Source: Thermus altitudinis
Lineage (GTDB): Bacteria > Deinococcota > Deinococci > Deinococcales > Thermaceae
Length of the DNA stretch: 57,496 bases
Assembly (NCBI RefSeq): GCF_022760835.1
Contig: NZ_JAKTNQ010000015.1
Span: 1-57,496 of the forward strand
Direction of reading: 5' to 3'
The position numbers and the translations under genes are program-made. Each line of letters opens with the position of its first letter. Within the stretch, counting starts at the first letter, position 1. Shown piece by piece: positions 1 through 7,151 of the stretch. The notes beneath the pieces were generated by a model. It did not search any database, had not been told where the DNA came from, and saw only the letters and a list, made by a program, of their open reading frames with translations.

Positions 1-374
1 AGGTTTAAACTTGTCCCCGAGAAGCCTTGCTCTTTAGAGCGGGGAGTCGTCACCTCGGCGAAGCTGAGCCCTTCCCATTCCCCCCAGCTTCGCTCCCTGA
101 GTTCCGGAAGGAGGGTGAAGGGCACCCCCAGGGCTTCCGCCAGAAGCCCGGCTGCCTCGGCCTCCGCCTGGCTGTCGGAGGCGTAGACCCAGGCCACGGG
201 GTAGCCCTGGGCCAGCCTGGCCAGGGCGCGGAGGGCCTGCCTGCCCGGTTCCGCAAGGGGAAGGCCGGGATGGCTGTGGAGGAGGTGTTTTGGGTTTTCC
301 ACCGGTCCGGCCCGGGTGAGGAGCAGGGTGGTCTTGGGATGGGGACCTCGGAGGAAATGGGCCAGGAGCCCCAT
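1..374 (-). CDS. Histidine phosphatase-like protein, degenerate, cut by window edge
   Basis: The reading frame opens at an ATG at 374 and runs off the window at base 1 without a stop, so only the first ~124 residues are visible. The layout matches the phosphoglycerate-mutase-like histidine phosphatases: an LLLTRAGPVENPK segment where the family has LxxVRHGET.N, then GLPLAEPGRQALRALARLA, a VYASDSQAEAEAAGLLAEALG segment and a RERSWGEWEGLSFAEV segment. The catalytic RHG is RAG here, so the phosphate-accepting histidine appears to be missing, and the usual SDLxRAxxTA is also altered. It may be a pseudo-enzyme, or a member decaying after loss of function. It diverges from the lipid kinase at 392 with only 17 bp between starts. 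Confidence 0.6.
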   Translation of the reverse strand, partial: MGLLAHFLRGPHPKTTLLLTRAGPVENPKHLLHSHPGLPLAEPGRQALRALARLAQGYPVAWVYASDSQAEAEAAGLLAEALGVPFTLLPELRERSWGEWEGLSFAEVTTPRSKEQGFSGTSLN

Positions 375-379
375 GGGTC

Positions 380-385
380 TAGAAT
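380..385 (+). promoter_or_regulatory. -10 box for leaderless lipid kinase gene
   Basis: TAGAAT lies six bases before the GTG at 392, the spacing expected when transcription begins at the start codon. No clear -35 box was found. Confidence 0.45.
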
Positions 386-391
386 ACGGGG

Positions 392-1312
392 GTGGAAAGG
401 TGGGTCATCGTGAACCCGGCGGCGGGGCGGGGCAAGGTGGGGAGGCTTTCCGGGGCCATTCTGAGTTCCGCGCGGGCCAAGGGGGCCAAGGCCTTCCTCA
501 CCGAGGGGCCGGGCCACGCCACGGAACTGGCCCGGGCGGCTCCCCCGGGGGCGCGGGTGGTGGCCGTGGGGGGGGACGGCACGGTGCATGAGGTTTTACG
601 GGGCCTTGCGGGTGCGGAAAAGGTCCTGGGGGTGGTGCCCATCGGTAGCGGCAACGACTTCGCCCGCATGCTGGGCCTGAAGGGACTTCCCTGGAAAGAG
701 GCCTTGGACCTGGCCCTCTTTGCCCAAGAGGAGGCCATAGACCTCGGTTGGGTAAACGGCGAGCCCTTTGGGGCCTCCCTGGGCATCGGCTTTGACGCCT
801 TGGTGGCCAAGAGGGCCCTCACCGCCCCCTCCTTCCTGCGGGGCATGCCCCGCTACCTCTACGCCCTCTTTGGGGTGCTCAAGGAGCTCCGCCTTCCCGA
901 AGGGCGGGTGATGGTGGAGGGGGAGGAGGTGCACCAAGGACCCCTGCTCCTGGTGGCGGCCATGAACGGCCCCGCCTACGGGGGTGGGATTCCCATAGCC
1001 CCCATGGCCGATCCCCGGGATGGCCAGCTCTCGGTGATCCTGGCCCGTTCCTTCACCCGGCCCGGGGTGGTCCTCATCCTGCCCCGGCTTCTGTTGGGTC
1101 GGCACCTTTCCCATCCCCAGGTGGTGGCCTTTGTGGGCCGGGAGGTGACGGTGGAGTTTTCCCAGCCTGTGCCGGCCCATGCCGATGGGGAGCTTCTACC
1201 TGAGACCAGCCTTTACCAGGCCCGGGTGGAGGCTCTGGGCCTTAGGGTGGTGGGGGGAAGGGCTATGGCCAGAGGGGAGGCGCCCCTCCTAAGCCCGGTG
1301 GGCGCGGGATAA
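392..1312 (+). CDS. Diacylglycerol/lipid kinase family protein (YegS/DgkA type)
   Basis: 306 residues with a GTG start. It begins RWVIVNPAAGRGK, the nucleotide-binding start of the DAGK catalytic domain, followed by the signature VVAVGGDGTVHEVLRGL near residues 55-72 and PIGSGNDFARMLG near 85-97. Family members phosphorylate diacylglycerol or another lipid using ATP at the inner membrane face; the actual substrate cannot be read from sequence. Length fits the family (about 290-310 residues). The start is supported by TAGAAT six bases upstream. It stands alone on the plus strand, followed by a small decayed-looking region. Confidence 0.88.
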   Translation: MERWVIVNPAAGRGKVGRLSGAILSSARAKGAKAFLTEGPGHATELARAAPPGARVVAVGGDGTVHEVLRGLAGAEKVLGVVPIGSGNDFARMLGLKGLPWKEALDLALFAQEEAIDLGWVNGEPFGASLGIGFDALVAKRALTAPSFLRGMPRYLYALFGVLKELRLPEGRVMVEGEEVHQGPLLLVAAMNGPAYGGGIPIAPMADPRDGQLSVILARSFTRPGVVLILPRLLLGRHLSHPQVVAFVGREVTVEFSQPVPAHADGELLPETSLYQARVEALGLRVVGGRAMARGEAPLLSPVGAG

Positions 1313-1318
1313 AACCGG

Positions 1319-1533
1319 TTGGCGCTGGGGCTTGCAGGGGGGTTGGTGGCCCGGTCATGGGGGTGCCGGGTTAAGGCCCCGGGGCTCCTCCGCCAGGTGG
1401 GGGCCACGGGGGAGGCTTTGGGCCTCACGGACTGGGGGCGGTCCAGTCCTACCGAGAGGAGGACGACCCGGATAGCCTTGCAGGGGCCCTGATGCCTTAC
1501 CAAGACCCCCTGGAACCCACGGGGCCGGCGTAG
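1319..1533 (+). pseudogene. Possible frameshifted remnant of an unrecognised small gene
   Basis: Between the lipid kinase stop and aspC there is no intact ORF, but two adjacent frames read like one protein. The first frame gives an Ala/Gly/Arg-rich stretch (LALGLAGGLVARSWG, then VKAPGLLRQVGATGEAFG) and reaches LTDWG near 1437. The next frame continues with GAVQSYREEDDPDSLAGAL and ends at a TAG at 1531-1533. The switch falls in a run of five Gs (1434-1438); adding one base there would join the frames. I do not recognise the family. The call rests on amino-acid composition only and could be wrong. Confidence 0.3.
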
Positions 1534-1586
1534 CGTCCAGGGCCCATCCCCTCCTCGGCCCCCTGCCGTCTTCCCCTTCTGGCCCG

Positions 1587-1592
1587 TATACT
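1587..1592 (+). promoter_or_regulatory. -10 box of leaderless aspC
   Basis: TATACT is followed by six bases and then the ATG of aspC at 1599, so the transcript probably begins at or next to the start codon. Confidence 0.6.
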
Positions 1593-1598
1593 TAGGCC

Positions 1599-2753
1599 AT
1601 GCGCGGCCTTTCCCAGAGGGTTAAGGGCATGAAGCCTTCGGCCACGGTGGCGGTGAACGCCAAGGCCCTGGAACTTAGGCGCCAAGGGGTGGACCTGGTG
1701 GCCCTGACGGCAGGAGAGCCCGACTTTGACACCCCGGAGCACGTGAAGGAGGCGGCCCGGCGGGCCTTAGCCCAGGGGAAGACCAAGTACGCGCCCCCGG
1801 CGGGCATCCCGGAGCTGCGCGAGGCCTTGGCGGAGAAGTTCCGCAAGGAGAACGGCCTTCAGGTCACCCCGGAAGAGACCATCGTCACCGTGGGGGGTAA
1901 GCAGGCCCTTTACAACCTCTTCCAGGCCATCTTGGACCCCGGGGATGAGGTCATCGTCCTGGCCCCCTACTGGGTGAGCTACCCAGAGATGGTGCGCCTG
2001 GCGGGAGGGGTGCCGGTGGAGGTGGAAACCCTGCCCCAGGAGGGCTTCGTGCCCGATCCTGAGCGGGTGAAAAGGGCCATTACCGGGCGCACCAAGGCCC
2101 TGGTGGTGAACTCCCCCAACAACCCCACGGGGGCCGTCTACCCCGAGGAGGTCCTAAGGGCCCTGGCCCAGCTGGCGGTGGAACACGACTTCTACCTGGT
2201 TTCCGATGAGATCTACGAGCACCTCATCTACGAGGGGGCCCACTTCTCCCCGGCTCAGGTGGCCCCCGAGCACACCGTCACCGTGAACGGGGCGGCCAAG
2301 GCCTTTGCCATGACCGGCTGGCGCATCGGCTACGCGTGTGGCCCCAAGGAGGTCATCAAGGCCATGGCCGACATCTCCAGCCAGTCCACCACCAGCCCCG
2401 ATACCATCGCCCAGTGGGCCACCCTCGAGGCCCTCACGAACCAGGAGGCCTCCAGGGCCTTCATAGAGATGGCCCGGGAGGCCTATAGGAGGCGGCGGGA
2501 CCTTCTCCTCGAGGGCCTTTCGGCGCTGGGCCTAAAGGCGGTGCGTCCCAGCGGGGCCTTCTATGTCCTCCTGGACACCTCCCCCTTCGCGGAGGACGAG
2601 GTGCAGGCGGCGGAAAGGCTTTTGCAGGCGGGGGTGGCGGTGGTGCCGGGTACGGATTTTGCCGCCTTTGGCCACGTGCGCCTCTCCTACGCCACGGGCG
2701 AGGAAAACCTGAAGAAGGCCTTGGAGCGGTTGGCCCGGCTCTTGGGGGCCTAG
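1599..2753 (+). CDS. aspC: Aspartate aminotransferase (class I, Thermus AspAT type)
   Basis: 384 residues; from memory almost identical to the structurally characterised T. thermophilus aspartate aminotransferase. It transfers the amino group between aspartate and 2-oxoglutarate using pyridoxal phosphate in the cytoplasm; enzymes of this type often also act on prephenate. Visible landmarks are LTAGEPDFDTPEHV near residue 35, VNSPNNPTGAVYP with the substrate/PLP-binding Asn near 170, and NGAAKAFAMTGWRIGYA with the Schiff-base lysine near 234, followed by the phosphate-binding Arg. The start sits six bases after a TATACT box. Its last bases overlap the tail of a decayed DUF2283 gene on the other strand. 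Confidence 0.96.
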   Translation: MRGLSQRVKGMKPSATVAVNAKALELRRQGVDLVALTAGEPDFDTPEHVKEAARRALAQGKTKYAPPAGIPELREALAEKFRKENGLQVTPEETIVTVGGKQALYNLFQAILDPGDEVIVLAPYWVSYPEMVRLAGGVPVEVETLPQEGFVPDPERVKRAITGRTKALVVNSPNNPTGAVYPEEVLRALAQLAVEHDFYLVSDEIYEHLIYEGAHFSPAQVAPEHTVTVNGAAKAFAMTGWRIGYACGPKEVIKAMADISSQSTTSPDTIAQWATLEALTNQEASRAFIEMAREAYRRRRDLLLEGLSALGLKAVRPSGAFYVLLDTSPFAEDEVQAAERLLQAGVAVVPGTDFAAFGHVRLSYATGEENLKKALERLARLLGA

Positions 2754-2968
2754 GGGCCTTCCCAAGCGGAAAGGGTTTCCAGGGAAAAGCGCCTTAAGGC
2801 CTTGGGGTCGGATAGCCGCTTGCTGGCATTCCGGATCCCCATACCCAAGAGCTTGCCTTTCGCATCCCGGTCCAGGGCAATGCCTTCTCCCCCTTTCTCC
2901 ACGGTGCTAGGTCCCTCACCAAAGGCGATGCCCAGGGCAGCGGCTTCGGGGTCCTAGGTGAGCCGCAG
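2750..2968 (-). pseudogene. Decayed DUF2283 domain gene (nonsense codon, lost start)
   Basis: Read on the minus strand, a 73-codon frame resembles a whole DUF2283 protein: LRLT, then DPEAAALGIAFGEG, a GIALDRDAKGKLLGMGI strand pair and ASKRLSDPKAL near the end. Codon five, where the family usually has Tyr before DPEA, is TAG. The first codon is CTG at 2966-2968 rather than ATG or GTG, although an AAGGAGGAGGA ribosome-binding site still precedes it at the right distance. No usable later start is present. The gene ends four bases inside aspC. DUF2283 proteins often sit beside a DUF4258-like gene, and the remnant just upstream fits that. Confidence 0.6.
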
Positions 2969-2981
2969 GGTCCTCCTCCTT

Positions 2982-3250
2982 CAGTCCCCCCTGGGGCAGG
3001 AAGTAAAGCTAAACCGTAATGACCACGATCGCCTCCGTCTCCTTCACGAATATGGGGCGCACCTGCTTTCTGTTGCGGTGCCTCCCGCTTCAGTGGCCCT
3101 TAAAAGGAAGCTCCCAAAGGCATTCCCATCGCCCCTGGGTTGCGGGTCTCCAGGGAGCTTTTTGGAAGCGGGTAATCACCTCGTCCGCAGGGGTCCCCGG
3201 GTCAGGGGAAGCATGGCGTGCTGGGTAAAAGGGATAGGCTTCTTGGACAT
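2982..3250 (-). pseudogene. Decayed DUF4258-like gene remnant
   Basis: Minus-strand frames here keep pieces of a small protein of the kind paired with DUF2283: TPADEVITRFQKAPWRPATQ, then GRWECLWELPF, an in-frame TGA where a Trp would be expected, then KQVRPIFVKETEAIVVITV followed by TAG at 3009-3011 where a Tyr would be expected. The N-terminal part (PFTQHAM) is in another frame. The order is remnant, ribosome-binding site, DUF2283, as in an intact two-gene unit. Family assignment is from recollection of similar Thermus proteins and needs a search. Confidence 0.4.
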
Positions 3251-3261
3251 GCCCCTGGGTC

Positions 3262-3711
3262 CTAAAAGCGACGCTTCCTTTTGGGGGCCAGAAGGAGAAG
3301 GGCAGCCCCCACGGTCACGCACACATCCGCCAGGTTGAAGACGGGGAAGTGGGCGATGAGGGGGATGGGGGTTCCCAAGTCCAGATAGTCCACCACCCAG
3401 CCCCGGCCCAGGCGGTCAATGCCGTTGCCCAAGGCCCCCACGGCGATGAGGGAAAGGGCCAGGGTTGGCCAAAAGGGGTAGCGTTTTTGGGCTAGCAAGT
3501 AGAGAAGTAGGGTCCCCACCCCCAGGCTAAGCCAGCCCAGAAGGAAGGCCTGGCCTTCCAGCAGTCCAAAACCGGCCCCCGTGTTCCTCACCAGGGTGAG
3601 GTAGAGGAGGTCCCCCAGAAGGGGCCTAGGGACCGGGGAGAGGTTTTCCAGGGCCCATAGCTTAAGGATCTGGTCCAAGGCTAGGAGGAGGGGCACAAGA
3701 ACCGTGGGCAT
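3262..3711 (-). CDS. lspA: Lipoprotein signal peptidase (signal peptidase II)
   Basis: 149 residues, four predicted membrane helices. The enzyme is an aspartic protease in the inner membrane that removes the signal peptide from prolipoproteins after lipid attachment. The two catalytic-Asp regions are visible: [15 protein letters not shown] near residues 100-115 and [16 protein letters not shown] near 127-142, along with [11 protein letters not shown]. The reading frame extends upstream, but the ATG at 3711 gives the normal family length and lies seven bases after a TAGACT box at 3719-3724, so a leaderless start here is likely. It diverges from rpmB. The several lipoproteins in this window would be substrates. 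Confidence 0.93.
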   Translation of the reverse strand: MPTVLVPLLLALDQILKLWALENLSPVPRPLLGDLLYLTLVRNTGAGFGLLEGQAFLLGWLSLGVGTLLLYLLAQKRYPFWPTLALSLIAVGALGNGIDRLGRGWVVDYLDLGTPIPLIAHFPVFNLADVCVTVGAALLLLAPKRKRRF

Positions 3712-3718
3712 CCCCTTG

Positions 3719-3724
3719 AGTCTA
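3719..3724 (-). promoter_or_regulatory. -10 box of lspA
   Basis: Minus-strand TAGACT, seven bases before the lspA ATG at 3711. Confidence 0.4.
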
Positions 3725-3744
3725 CCCAATGCTCCCCTTTGTGC

Positions 3745-3750
3745 TATACT
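3745..3750 (+). promoter_or_regulatory. -10 box of rpmB
   Basis: TATACT 34 bases before the rpmB ATG leaves a short leader that includes a GGGAGGG ribosome-binding site. No good -35 box at 17 bp was seen. Confidence 0.45.
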
Positions 3751-3784
3751 CCATAGGGTTTGCCTTCGGGCACGGGAGGGCCAT

Positions 3785-4081
3785 ATGTCCAAGGTGTGCG
3801 AGATCAGCGGAAAGAGGCCTATCGTGGCCAATAGCATCCAAAGGCGGGGTAAGGCCAAGCGGGAAGGGGGCGTGGGTCGGAAGACCACCGGCATCTCCAA
3901 GCGCCGCCAGTACCCCAACCTGCAGAAGATCCGGGTGCAGGTGGCGGGGCAGGAGATCACCTTCCGGGTGGCCACCAGCCATATTCCCAAGGTTTACGAG
4001 CTTCTGGACAGGGCCAAGGGGCTTAAGCTGGAGGGCCTTTCCGCCAAGGAGATCAAGGAACGGCTTCTCAAGCTCCTCTAG
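3785..4081 (+). CDS. rpmB: 50S ribosomal protein L28
   Basis: 98 residues beginning [19 protein letters not shown], the typical L28 N-terminus with Cys5. It is a basic component of the large ribosomal subunit. The body ([18 protein letters not shown]) and the C-terminal helix ([10 protein letters not shown]) fit Thermus L28, which is longer than the E. coli protein. The ATG at 3785 has GGGAGGG just upstream; an open frame extends further 5' but includes the promoter. A strong terminator follows 21 bases after the stop, so it appears to be a single-gene unit. Confidence 0.95.
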   Translation: MSKVCEISGKRPIVANSIQRRGKAKREGGVGRKTTGISKRRQYPNLQKIRVQVAGQEITFRVATSHIPKVYELLDRAKGLKLEGLSAKEIKERLLKLL

Positions 4082-4101
4082 CCCTGGTTGCCCCTTGGGC
4101 G

Positions 4102-4124
4102 AGACCCCTGAGGGGGTCTTTTTT
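4102..4124 (+). terminator. Intrinsic terminator after rpmB
   Basis: A 7-bp stem AGACCCC/GGGGTCT with a four-base loop is followed directly by a T tract. Confidence 0.9.
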
Positions 4125-4125
4125 G

Positions 4126-4131
4126 TAGCAT
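4126..4131 (+). promoter_or_regulatory. -10 box of the M23-like gene
   Basis: TAGCAT, six bases before the ATG at 4138, directly after the rpmB terminator. Confidence 0.5.
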
Positions 4132-4137
4132 AGGCCC

Positions 4138-4833
4138 ATGGTGTGGAAGCCGGGGCACTACCTCCTTTTGGCCCTGGCCCTGTATGCCTTGGTGGTCAGC
4201 CTGGGGTTTTCCCTTAGGGGGCGCCAGCTTGCCGCCTTGCGCCAGGAGGTGGGGGTTTTACGTCAGCAGGCCGCCTGGGGTCCTGGGGGGTACCTGCTTC
4301 CCCTGCCCGGGGCCTGCCTACCCACCCGTCCCGAAAACCTTCCTGGGGCCCCCCGCCCTTACCGCAAGGGCGTAAGCGCCGGCTTTGTCTTCATCCAAGG
4401 GGATGCCTGCGTGCCCGTGGTGCGGGGGATGGGGGTGGTGGCCGCCGCCAGTGGGGAGGTGGTGAAGGTGGAAGGGGACTATAGGGAACCCTCCCGGGAG
4501 GCGTACCAAAAGCTTCTGGAGGAGGTGCGAAACGGGGCCTCCCCAGAGCAGATGGACCTCCTGAGGGGCCTCGAGGTCTGGATCCGCCACCCCGATGGCC
4601 GCACCAGCGTGTACGCCCACCTTCAGGCGCCCTACCGGAAGCTAAAGGTGGGGCAGAGGGTCCATCGGGGCGACCCCATCGGCTACGTGGGGAACACGGG
4701 GCTTTTGGGTGGGGCGCCTAGGCTCCTCTTTGAGGTCTGGGAGGGGGAGCCCGACCGGGGGAGGTTCCTCTTTCAAGGCCTATCGGGGGAGGAGCTCGTA
4801 AGGAAGGCCAAGGCCTTCTTCCGCTTAGAATAA
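4138..4833 (+). CDS. M23 (LytM-like) peptidase fold protein, probably inactive
   Basis: 231 residues: an N-terminal membrane anchor (residues ~7-26), a short helix that may be a coiled coil (~30-45), then a LytM-like beta domain from ~75. The fold is suggested by GVVAAASGEVVKVEGDY, VYAHLQAPYRKLKVGQRV, GDPIGYVGNTG and LLFEVWEG. Active M23 endopeptidases use H-x3-D and H-x-H zinc ligands. Here GVSAGFVF replaces the usual GIHxGxDF, and PRLLFEV replaces the usual PHLHFEV, so only the His of YAHL remains. By analogy with EnvC/NlpD, a non-catalytic role in cell-wall remodelling is plausible but inferred. Four bases separate it from the next gene. Confidence 0.72.
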   Translation: MVWKPGHYLLLALALYALVVSLGFSLRGRQLAALRQEVGVLRQQAAWGPGGYLLPLPGACLPTRPENLPGAPRPYRKGVSAGFVFIQGDACVPVVRGMGVVAAASGEVVKVEGDYREPSREAYQKLLEEVRNGASPEQMDLLRGLEVWIRHPDGRTSVYAHLQAPYRKLKVGQRVHRGDPIGYVGNTGLLGGAPRLLFEVWEGEPDRGRFLFQGLSGEELVRKAKAFFRLE

Positions 4834-4837
4834 CCCC

Positions 4838-5935
4838 ATGCGCGAGGCCTTCGCCCGGGTGTGGGAAAACCCCTATGTCCGGGTCCTGGTCTACCTGCTC
4901 CTTTTTTATGTGGCCTATCGCCTTCTCCTCCGGGCCTGGCCCGCCCTTTCCATCCTGCTCACCGCCTTTGCCATCGCTTACCTAACCCATCCCGTGGTGC
5001 GCTTCTTTGAGGGCAAAAGGCTTCCCCGCTTCCTGGGGGTGGCCTTGGTCTACCTGGGCCTAGGCCTCTTCCTTGGCCTCGCCTCCTTCCTCACCGCCCA
5101 GACGGTTTTGGAGCTTTCCCGCCTGGCCCAGGAGCTTCCCCGGCTGTTGCAACCCTTTCTTGCCTGGCTTTTAGACCTGCCAGGCCGCATCCGGGCCATT
5201 CCCCTTCCCGAAACCTTGAAGCCGGTTTTGGCCGAGGCGGGCCAGAGCCTGCAAGGCCTCATCCAGGGGTTCTTGGACACCCTGGTGCGCTGGCTGCAGG
5301 GGCTCATGGGTCAGGGAGGAAACCTTCTAGGCTTCTTTATCTCCCTGCTGGGCGGCATCTTCCAGTTCCTTACCGCCCTTACCCTTTCCGTCTACTTCCT
5401 CTATGACCTTCCCCGCCTGGCCCAGGCGGCCTTAAGGGTCTTCCCCGAGCCCTACCAGCCCCTGGTGGCCGAGCTGGCCCACAAGCTGGACCGGAGCGTG
5501 GGGGGGTATGTGCGGGGGCAACTTCTGGTGGCCCTTCTGGTGGGGCTCATGGTGGGGGTGGGGCTGGGGCTGGTGGGGGTGCCCTTGGCCCCCAGCCTGG
5601 GCTTTCTGGCGGGGGTCTTCAACCTCATCCCCTTCGTGGGGGTGATCGTCTCCGGGGTTCCCGCCCTGCTCCTGGCGGCCACGGGGGGGTGGGGCCAGGT
5701 GCTCCTTGCCCTTTTGGTCCTCTGGCTGGCCAACCAGGTGGAGGGAAACCTTCTTGGGCCCCTCATCGTGGGCCGGGCCACCCGGCTCCATCCCGTGACC
5801 GCCATCGCCGCCATCCTGGTGGGCGCCACCCTTTTTGGCCTTTGGGGGGCCCTTTTGGGGGTGCCCACCGCCGCTTTCCTGAAGGTGCTTTTGGAGGAGT
5901 ACTACAAGAAAAGCCGGTTCTACCGGGAGGGCTAG
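4838..5935 (+). CDS. AI-2E family transporter (PerM/YhhT type membrane protein)
   Basis: 365 residues with about eight predicted membrane helices: two near the N-terminus, a long amphipathic section around residues 90-150, and hydrophobic blocks to the C-terminus. Characteristic stretches are LTAFAIAYLTHPVVRFFE near 40, GGYVRGQLLVALLVGLMVG near 215, and NLIPFVGVIVSGVPALL near 255. The family was named for AI-2 export, but many members carry other solutes or ions, so the substrate is unknown. It starts four bases after the M23-like gene and is probably co-transcribed with it. Confidence 0.87.
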   Translation: MREAFARVWENPYVRVLVYLLLFYVAYRLLLRAWPALSILLTAFAIAYLTHPVVRFFEGKRLPRFLGVALVYLGLGLFLGLASFLTAQTVLELSRLAQELPRLLQPFLAWLLDLPGRIRAIPLPETLKPVLAEAGQSLQGLIQGFLDTLVRWLQGLMGQGGNLLGFFISLLGGIFQFLTALTLSVYFLYDLPRLAQAALRVFPEPYQPLVAELAHKLDRSVGGYVRGQLLVALLVGLMVGVGLGLVGVPLAPSLGFLAGVFNLIPFVGVIVSGVPALLLAATGGWGQVLLALLVLWLANQVEGNLLGPLIVGRATRLHPVTAIAAILVGATLFGLWGALLGVPTAAFLKVLLEEYYKKSRFYREG

Positions 5936-5993
5936 GCGCCTTGGGCTAGGGGGAGGCTTTGGGGGCCCCCACCGGGGCCCGAGCGGGGTGGCC

Positions 5994-7151
5994 TCACCAG
6001 TGCCCCCCCGCCGCCAGGGCCTCGCGGAACCAGGGGGGCACCTCCCGGCCAAAACGCCTTTCGGCAAACTCCCGGGCAAAGGCCCCGTAGTCCCCTTGGC
6101 GGATGGCCTCCCGGGCCCTTTGGGTGAGGCGGTGGAGGAAGCGGAGGTTATGCAGGGAAAGGAGGATGCCCGCGAGCATCTCCCCTGAGCGCACCAGGTG
6201 GGCGATGTAGGCCCGGCTGAAGTTCTGGCAGGCGTAGCAGTCGCACCCCTCTTCCAAGGGCCTGGGGTCTTCCAGGTAGCGGGCGTTTTTCAGGTTGATC
6301 CGCCCTTCGGGAAGGAGAGCGCTGCCAAAGCGCCCGGTCCGGGTGGGGTAGACGCTGTCAAAGAGGTCCACCCCTAGGCCCACGGCCGCCACCAGGTCCT
6401 CCGGGTGGCCCACCCCCATGAGGTAGCGGGGTTTTCCCTGGGGAAGGATCTCCGTGGAGAGGGCCGCCATGGAGAGCATCTCCTCCTTGCTCTCCCCCAC
6501 GGCCAAGCCCCCGATGGCGTAGCCGGGAAGGTCAAACCGCACCGTCTCCCGGGTGGAAAGGGCCCTAAGCCCGGGGTCCGTGCCCCCTTGGGCGATGCCG
6601 AAAAGGGCCTGGTCGGGCCGGGTTTTGGCCTTTAGGCTCCGCTCCAGCCAGCGCAGGGTGCGCTCCAAGGAGGCCTTCAGGTATTCCGGGGGCGAGGGGT
6701 AGGGGGGGCACTCGTCAAAGGCCATGATGAGGTCGGCTCCCAGGGCCTCCTGCACCTCGAGGCTCCTTTCCGGGGTGAGCCGGATGAGGCTGCCATCCAG
6801 GTGGCTTTGGAAGACCACCCCCTCCTCATCTATGCGCCGCAGATGGCCCAGGCTCATCACCTGGAAGCCCCCGGAGTCCGTGAGCCAGGGGCCCGGCCAG
6901 CCGGCGAAACGGTGAAGCCCCCCTAGGGCCCGGATCCGCTCGGGGCCGGGTCGGAGGAGGAGGTGGTAGGTGTTGGCCAGGAGCACCTGGCTGCCGATGG
7001 CCCTTAGGTCCTTGGGCAAAAGCCCCTTCACCGAGCCCTGGGTGCCCACGGGCATGAAAAGGGGGGTTTCCACCACCCCGTGGGGGGTGGAAAGAAGCCC
7101 CACCCGGGCCCGGCCGCTTTGGGCTTGGATGACGAAGCGAAAGGGCTCCAT
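5994..7151 (-). CDS. tgt: tRNA-guanine transglycosylase (queuine tRNA-ribosyltransferase)
   Basis: 385 residues. It exchanges guanine-34 of GUN-anticodon tRNAs for the queuosine precursor preQ1. Visible features are SGRARVGLLSTPHGVVETP near 12-30, ANTYHLLLRPG, TDSGGFQVMSL with the catalytic Asp near 90, the second catalytic Asp in GVDLFDSVYPTRTGR near 265, and the zinc site CDCYAC with a distant His in LLSLHNLRFL. Length is normal. The ATG at 7151 overlaps the ispG stop in an ATGA, so translation is probably coupled to ispG. Confidence 0.97.
   Translation of the reverse strand: MEPFRFVIQAQSGRARVGLLSTPHGVVETPLFMPVGTQGSVKGLLPKDLRAIGSQVLLANTYHLLLRPGPERIRALGGLHRFAGWPGPWLTDSGGFQVMSLGHLRRIDEEGVVFQSHLDGSLIRLTPERSLEVQEALGADLIMAFDECPPYPSPPEYLKASLERTLRWLERSLKAKTRPDQALFGIAQGGTDPGLRALSTRETVRFDLPGYAIGGLAVGESKEEMLSMAALSTEILPQGKPRYLMGVGHPEDLVAAVGLGVDLFDSVYPTRTGRFGSALLPEGRINLKNARYLEDPRPLEEGCDCYACQNFSRAYIAHLVRSGEMLAGILLSLHNLRFLHRLTQRAREAIRQGDYGAFAREFAERRFGREVPPWFREALAAGGHW

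Noticed and set aside
50-589. 179-codon minus-strand frame across the first genes
   Set aside because: Pro/Arg/Gly-rich shadow of the lipid kinase and of the real phosphatase frame; no family pattern.
2958-3338. 126-codon plus-strand frame in the gap before lspA
   Set aside because: It overlaps the end of lspA and the decayed minus-strand pair; composition fits a random frame, and the minus strand shows better protein similarity.
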